A DNA stretch of 17,810 bases from Candidatus Zipacnadia bacterium (GTDB lineage Bacteria; Armatimonadota; Zipacnadia; Zipacnadales; Zipacnadaceae): contig JALGTI010000018.1 of assembly GCA_029821455.1 (NCBI GenBank), positions 1 to 17,810 on the forward strand, written 5' to 3'. Below the pieces are notes generated by a model, which searched no databases, was not told the DNA's origin, and saw only the letters and a program-made list of their open reading frames with translations. How positions within the stretch are numbered: position 1 is the stretch's first letter; each line of letters starts with the position of its first letter. The translations under genes and the position numbers were made by a program. Of the stretch, positions 14,115 through 17,810 are shown piece after piece.

Positions 14115-14939
14115 CTACACCTCCCGCTCATTGAAGAATAGATAGCCAATCAGGATGACCACCACCACATAAGTACACGTCTGAATCACCACTTTGGCGG
14201 GATGCTCCCAGGGCAGCGGCCGCGCCGGGTCCAGAATAGCCTCGCGCATATCGAATATCTCGAAGTGAGGCAAGATCCGGTAGATGGTGCCTAGTACTAT
14301 TGCCGCTACCGGCGTCGCACCGCGTTCCGGGTCGGCCAGTTGGTGTATGAACTCGCTCATCTGGCCGACGAAGTAGATGAAGAAGGTGGAGATGGTGGCC
14401 AGTATCCACGAGAAGATGGTCGAGAATGTCACGGCCAGGGCCGTAACAACGAACAGTTCCAGGAAGATGAGGCCGATGGAGCCGAGTACGCGACCATACA
14501 TCAGGTCGAGAGAATAGACCCAGCTTTCACCTTCAGCAGCGGCTGCCACCCGTGGCGCAGTGAGCCGAACCAGGCCATAGAAGGCCACGCCCATAATAGC
14601 TATGTTCGACCAGACAGTGGTTACCCCGCCGATGAACTTCCCGATCAGGAATTGCCCCCGGCTCACAGGCTTGGCCAGGATGGTGTGGATAGTGCGCTTC
14701 TCGATCTCATCAGAGATCAGCCGTGCTCCCATAAACACCGCGATCAGCAGGCCGAAGAAGCGGATCGAGCCCAGGCCGATGTCAACAAGCATCCGCAACT
14801 CCGCACCCGGTTGCATATACATCAGCACCCGCGAGCTGCCTATCATCAGGATTGCGAACACCAGAATGCCGTTGAGGAACCGCCGCCGCCACGCCTCATG
14901 GAAGGTCGCCTTCGCAACATAATAGATGGGCCGCAACAT
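14115..14939 (-). CDS. ABC-2 type transporter permease
   Basis: A 274-residue integral membrane protein with about six hydrophobic segments: near 21-40, 52-75, 102-125, 150-170, 175-200, and the C-terminal VVVVILIGYLFF. The cytoplasmic element ISDEIEKRTIHTILAKPVSR after the second segment is the typical coupling region of NosY/ABC-2 permeases. Its ATG follows the TAA of the ATPase gene with no gap, and AGGAGG (14952-14947) lies inside the ATPase 3' end, so the two are translationally linked. Such pairs export or flip substrates, or serve envelope functions such as gliding; the substrate cannot be named. Confidence 0.88.
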   Translation of the reverse strand: MLRPIYYVAKATFHEAWRRRFLNGILVFAILMIGSSRVLMYMQPGAELRMLVDIGLGSIRFFGLLIAVFMGARLISDEIEKRTIHTILAKPVSRGQFLIGKFIGGVTTVWSNIAIMGVAFYGLVRLTAPRVAAAAEGESWVYSLDLMYGRVLGSIGLIFLELFVVTALAVTFSTIFSWILATISTFFIYFVGQMSEFIHQLADPERGATPVAAIVLGTIYRILPHFEIFDMREAILDPARPLPWEHPAKVVIQTCTYVVVVILIGYLFFNEREV

Positions 14940-15893
14940 TTATTCGCCTCCTACTACCTCGACGAAGACTTCTTCAAGCGTGCGGCGCTCCGGGCCGACG
15001 TGTAGTATCTTGGCACCGGCAGCGCCGATCTGGTTTGCCGCATTCAACGCCGCCCCTTGATCCTCGTACACCGCCTCAAGATTCCCCTCCCGGGGCCTCA
15101 CTTCTGTGGCCAGCGATGCTAGCCGCGACTGCACCTGTTCGGACTGCCCGGCCACTGTTAGCACATAGCGTGGACTGTCTCCGGAAAGCAGCTCTGACAT
15201 CGGGGCCAGCCTGCGCACCGTGCCCCGCGACAGGATCGCCACGGTGTCGCAGATCGGCTCCATATCCTTGAGCAGGTGTGAGCACAAGAACACAGTCTTA
15301 CCCTCATCGCGCAATCGCAGGATCACGTTGCGCATTTCTATCTGTGCTGAGGGGTCAAGACCGGCCGTCGGCTCATCCATAAACACTAGGTCCGGGTCAT
15401 TCAGCAGTGCCTGGGCCACTCCTACCCGCTGCAGCATGCCGCGCGAGTAGTCTCGCACGCGAATCGCGCGGCGATCCCACATCCCCACCAGTTCCAGCAA
15501 TTCCTGGATATGCTTCTCCAGGTCTGGCCCTGACATCCCAAACAGCGTGGCATAGAAGCGCAGCAGCTCCACCGCATTCAGGTGGTCATAGAAATATGGG
15601 CCCTCAGGCAGGAAGCCGACACGCCGTTTGTACTCGGGGCTGCCCAGCTTGAGGTCGAATATCTCGCCACTGCCGCTGGTGGGGAAGATTAGACCCAGCA
15701 GTAACTTCAGCGTGGTGGTCTTGCCAGACCCATTGGGCCCCAGCAGGCCGAAGATCTGCCCCTCCGCCACCTCTAGAGTCAGGCCCACCAGGCCGACCGG
15801 CCTGCCCTCGGAATCTGTCCCATATAGTTTGGCCAGGTTCTCGGTGCGAATGGCGGTAGCTATGGCACAACACCTCCGTATCCTAAAGCACAC
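14940..15893 (-). CDS. ABC transporter ATP-binding protein
   Basis: The nucleotide-binding subunit for the adjacent ABC-2 permease. It has Walker A GPNGSGKTT, a Q-loop region written GFLPEGPYFY (Glu instead of Gln, common in ABC-2 families), signature YSRGMLQRVG, Walker B LVFMDEPTAGLDP and the switch His in LCSHLL. A C-terminal domain of about 90 residues follows the core, as in CcmA/NatA-like exporters. The start is uncertain. The frame is open to an ATG at 15941; I prefer the GTG at 15893 with AGAAGG upstream (317 residues). A much stronger GGAGG (15877-15873) precedes the conserved AIRTENLAKLYG, but the only in-frame codons at a suitable distance are ATA (15863) and ATT (15851). It is the first gene of the minus-strand operon. 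Confidence 0.9.
   Translation of the reverse strand: MCFRIRRCCAIATAIRTENLAKLYGTDSEGRPVGLVGLTLEVAEGQIFGLLGPNGSGKTTTLKLLLGLIFPTSGSGEIFDLKLGSPEYKRRVGFLPEGPYFYDHLNAVELLRFYATLFGMSGPDLEKHIQELLELVGMWDRRAIRVRDYSRGMLQRVGVAQALLNDPDLVFMDEPTAGLDPSAQIEMRNVILRLRDEGKTVFLCSHLLKDMEPICDTVAILSRGTVRRLAPMSELLSGDSPRYVLTVAGQSEQVQSRLASLATEVRPREGNLEAVYEDQGAALNAANQIGAAGAKILHVGPERRTLEEVFVEVVGGE
15873..15877 (-). promoter_or_regulatory. Strong ribosome binding site without a canonical start codon
   Basis: GGAGG on the minus strand is followed 9 nt later by ATA at 15863-15861, in frame with the ABC ATPase and immediately before its conserved N-terminus. The GTG 4 nt after GGAGG is in another frame and meets a stop two codons later. 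The ATA may be a rare start codon, an ATG-to-ATA change, or a base-call error. Confidence 0.4.
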
Positions 15894-16133
15894 AGCGCCT
15901 TCTGCGCTGCCAGCCTCTAGGCAACCGCCTAGCCTCCACAATCTCGCTGCGCTATGCGCTTATTTGACGCACCATTCTTCAAACATTATCTAGTGGGTCA
16001 AGAGTTCCCAATCCGCTATAAAGAATAGTCTCAGGAGGAACTCAGCCTCCGAAGGCGAAGCAAAGGTACATCGCGGATTGATGTCGCACAGAGTATAACG
16101 CTCAAGGACGTGCTGAGCAAGGAGAGGTAGCTT
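15894..16133. promoter_or_regulatory. Divergent intergenic region with candidate promoters
   Basis: About 240 bp separate the minus-strand ABC operon from sppA, so it should hold promoters for both. On the plus strand TTGACG (15964-15969) is followed after 17 nt by TATCTA (15987-15992), and a separate TATAAA lies at 16017-16022 without a good -35. On the minus strand GATAAT overlaps 15986-15991. Also present are a 6-bp hairpin CTAGGC-AACC-GCCTAG (15917-15932) in the ABC operon leader and an AGGAGG (about 16033-16038) that is not followed by a start codon. No gene is seen. Confidence 0.35.
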
Positions 16134-17228
16134 ATGGAAGAGCAACAAGACCAATATGCAGGTGTCTCTGCTGAGGGCCCCACGCCCACTGCCCCGCCCG
16201 ATGCGGCCGGCCCTCCACTTCCGCCGCCCACCGCCCCGCCACCGCGTCGCCGTAGCCCCTGGGGATGGATCATTGGTAGCCTGGTATTGTTGGTGTTCCT
16301 TGGCGGTGGCTTTATGCTGATGATGGCCTTCTCGGTGAGGATGGCCTTCAGGGGCGAAGAGGATATCACCTACGGCGAGCGCGTTGGTATCATCTACCTC
16401 AGCGGGGTCATCATGGATAGCGGCCACGCTGGTTCACTGTTCGGCGCCCCTGGTGGGTCACGGCCCGTGATGGAGCATCTGCGGCGGGCCGCCAAAGACA
16501 AGAACATCAAGGCGGTGGTGTTGCGCATCAACAGTCCAGGCGGCGCTGTTGCGGCCTCCCAGGAGCTCTATACAGAAGTGCATCGGCTCGCCGAAAAGAA
16601 GCCCGTCACCGTCTCGATGGGAGACGTGGCCGCCTCCGGGGGCTACTACGTGGCTTCGGCGGCTGACCATATCATCGCGAATCCTGGCAGCACCACCGGC
16701 AGCATCGGGGTCATTGCCGAGTTTATGCGCTTCAACCGCCTGGGCGAAAAGATAGGCATAGACGTGGAGGCAATCACCAGCGGCCCGTTCAAAGATGCCG
16801 GCAGCCCCTGGCGCGACCTGCGCCCTCAAGAACGGGAGCTGTTTGAGTCGTTGATTATGGACATCTACGACCAGTTCGTCAAAGATGTGGCCCAAGGCCG
16901 GGATATGGACGAAAAGACGGTGCGGGAGTTGGCTGATGGGAGAGTATATACCGGCGCCCAGGCCAAGGAACTCGGACTAGTTGACGAACTGGGTAATCTG
17001 TACGATGCCATCAGCTATGCTGGCAAGCAGTGCGACCTCGGCCCAGACCCACCGACAAAAGAGTACGGTCGCGGCCGGGGGCTATGGTCTCTGCTGGCCG
17101 AGGCGGCTGCCCAAGCCCACGCCCAGGCGCTCCGCCGACTGCTGGGCGATGCCCAACTAGGAGGACTTCTGCTGTCACCTGGGCCCCAGCCACGAACCCA
17201 AAGCCCTCTGGGCGAATGGACCAGGTAA
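16134..17228 (+). CDS. sppA: Signal peptide peptidase SppA (protease IV family, short type)
   Basis: A membrane serine protease that degrades leftover signal peptides after secretion. The 364-residue protein has a cytoplasmic Pro-rich N-terminus (about 16-37), an RRR stop signal, one transmembrane helix (43-68), and the S49 peptidase domain outside. Catalytic Ser168 lies in VAASGGYYVA and the general-base Lys220 in SGPFKDAG; their 52-residue spacing equals that of Bacillus subtilis SppA (Ser147/Lys199), so this is the single-domain 36K type. INSPGG and TTGSIGV are further family motifs. An Ala/Gln-rich and Pro-rich tail of about 45 residues follows the domain. AAGGAG (16119-16124) supports the ATG. 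polA begins 44 bp downstream and may share the transcript. Confidence 0.95.
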   Translation: MEEQQDQYAGVSAEGPTPTAPPDAAGPPLPPPTAPPPRRRSPWGWIIGSLVLLVFLGGGFMLMMAFSVRMAFRGEEDITYGERVGIIYLSGVIMDSGHAGSLFGAPGGSRPVMEHLRRAAKDKNIKAVVLRINSPGGAVAASQELYTEVHRLAEKKPVTVSMGDVAASGGYYVASAADHIIANPGSTTGSIGVIAEFMRFNRLGEKIGIDVEAITSGPFKDAGSPWRDLRPQERELFESLIMDIYDQFVKDVAQGRDMDEKTVRELADGRVYTGAQAKELGLVDELGNLYDAISYAGKQCDLGPDPPTKEYGRGRGLWSLLAEAAAQAHAQALRRLLGDAQLGGLLLSPGPQPRTQSPLGEWTR

Positions 17229-17245
17229 GGCACACAAGGAGCTGA

Positions 17246-17272
17246 ATGCCACTAGGCTGCCACCGCCAGTGA
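17246..17272 (+). CDS. Possible 8-codon leader ORF coupled to polA
   Basis: ATG at 17246 follows AAGGAG (17236-17241) and encodes MPLGCHRQ before TGA at 17270-17272, whose last base is the first base of the polA ATG (TGATG). polA itself lacks a well-spaced Shine-Dalgarno site, so ribosomes could load on this minicistron and restart at polA. It is inferred from layout only; the peptide itself need not have a function. Confidence 0.4.
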   Translation: MPLGCHRQ

Positions 17273-17810
17273 TGGACATGTCGGACAAGATAATTCTGAT
17301 AGACGGCAACTCACTGATTCACAGGGCCTATCACGCCCTGCCGCCGCTGTCTACTGCCGACGGCCAGCCGACCAATGCTGTGTTCGGCCTGATGCAGATG
17401 CTAACCAGGTTGCTGGACGACCACCAGCCAACAGGAGCGCTGGTCGCCTTCGACGCCCCCGGCAAGACCTTCCGGCATGAGCAATATGAGCGCTACAAGG
17501 AAGAGCGGGTCACCGCCCCGGACGACCTGGTCAGCCAATTCCCGCTCGCCCACGAGCTGGTGGACGCCCTGGGATTGGCCAGCGCCGAGGTCGAAGGCTA
17601 TGAGGCTGACGACATCATCGGCGCTCTGGCAAAACGGGCCGCCGGGGCTGGTTATGAGGTTGTCATCGTCACCGGCGACCGCGACCTGCTGCAACTGGTG
17701 GACGACCATATCACGGTGATAGCGACGTTACGCGGTATCAAGGAGACGAAGACGTACGATGCCGACGCTGTGCGTGAGGAATACGGGCTTAGCCCCCAGC
17801 AGCTAGTGGA
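17272..17810 (+). CDS. polA: DNA polymerase I, N-terminal 5'-3' exonuclease domain (3' truncated by window)
   Basis: The visible 179 residues are the FEN-like 5'-3' exonuclease domain, which removes RNA primers and damaged strands during replication and repair. Motifs with metal-binding acids are present: LIDGNSLIHRAYHAL, VAFDAPGKTFRHE, the run EGYEADDIIGAL and IVTGDRDLLQLV. The reading continues past the window end, so whether the protein has proofreading and polymerase domains cannot be seen; a few bacteria keep only the exonuclease. ATG 17272 is chosen; ATG 17278 and GTG 17269 are close alternatives. The nearest good Shine-Dalgarno site is about 30 nt upstream and better placed for the short leader ORF. 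Confidence 0.93.
   Translation, partial: MDMSDKIILIDGNSLIHRAYHALPPLSTADGQPTNAVFGLMQMLTRLLDDHQPTGALVAFDAPGKTFRHEQYERYKEERVTAPDDLVSQFPLAHELVDALGLASAEVEGYEADDIIGALAKRAAGAGYEVVIVTGDRDLLQLVDDHITVIATLRGIKETKTYDADAVREEYGLSPQQLV

Noticed and set aside
14340..15005. 221-residue plus-strand frame over the ABC permease
   Set aside because: Composition (His/Asp/Glu-rich, no motifs) is typical of an antisense shadow; the permease has coherent membrane segments and a ribosome site.
1..17810. CRISPR array, tRNA/rRNA genes, prophage or transposase
   Set aside because: No regularly spaced repeats, no cloverleaf or rRNA-like stretch, and no recombinase or transposase motifs were found in the intergenic regions.

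Overview
This window is a bacterial chromosomal segment whose first 12.9 kb is a carbonyl-branch Wood-Ljungdahl (reductive acetyl-CoA) operon on the + strand. The remaining 4.9 kb is unrelated housekeeping and envelope genes. The operon suggests a strict anaerobe, either an acetogen or an organism using the pathway in reverse. The acetyl-CoA synthase is the bacterial type: it is full length with the N-terminal CODH-binding region. The DNA is moderately GC-rich, and starts are ATG or GTG with clear Shine-Dalgarno sites. I cannot assign a phylum from sequence alone. The gene types fit an uncultivated lineage as well as a classical Firmicutes acetogen.

Region 1 (1-1614) is a redox module. It holds the 3' end of a NuoF/HydB/HoxF-like flavoprotein with a C-terminal 2[4Fe-4S] ferredoxin domain, then a HoxU/NuoG-N-like iron-sulfur protein with an extra C4 zinc-ribbon-like tail. 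They probably pass electrons between NAD(P)H and ferredoxin, or to a hydrogenase or formate dehydrogenase outside the window.

Region 2 (1647-9313) is the core carbonyl branch: acsB (acetyl-CoA synthase), acsC (corrinoid protein large subunit), acsV (RACo-type reductive activator), acsD (corrinoid protein small subunit) and acsE (methyl-H4folate:corrinoid methyltransferase). The diagnostic metal ligands and catalytic residues are intact, and several fall on or within three residues of the Moorella numbering. AcsE loads a methyl group onto the AcsC/AcsD cobamide, AcsV rescues inactive Co(II), and AcsB joins methyl, CO and CoA.

Region 3 (9313-12885) looks like a maturation or accessory module: a DUF166-type protein of unknown function, two different CooC-type nickel-insertion ATPases, a BioD-like/DRTGG P-loop protein and a CooT-type small nickel protein with Cys2. 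The genes are tightly packed, with 1-nt and 4-nt overlaps. The CODH catalytic subunit (acsA/cooS) and the methyl-branch enzymes are not in the window.

Region 4 (12886-15893) starts with a copy of a dispersed repeat (another copy lies between acsC and acsV) and a strong hairpin between convergent transcription units. A minus-strand operon follows: ABC ATPase, ABC-2 permease and a membrane-anchored TPR protein.

Region 5 (15894-17810) is a divergent intergenic region, an SppA-family signal peptide peptidase with its Ser/Lys dyad, a possible 8-codon leader ORF, and the start of polA (5'-3' exonuclease domain), cut by the window edge.
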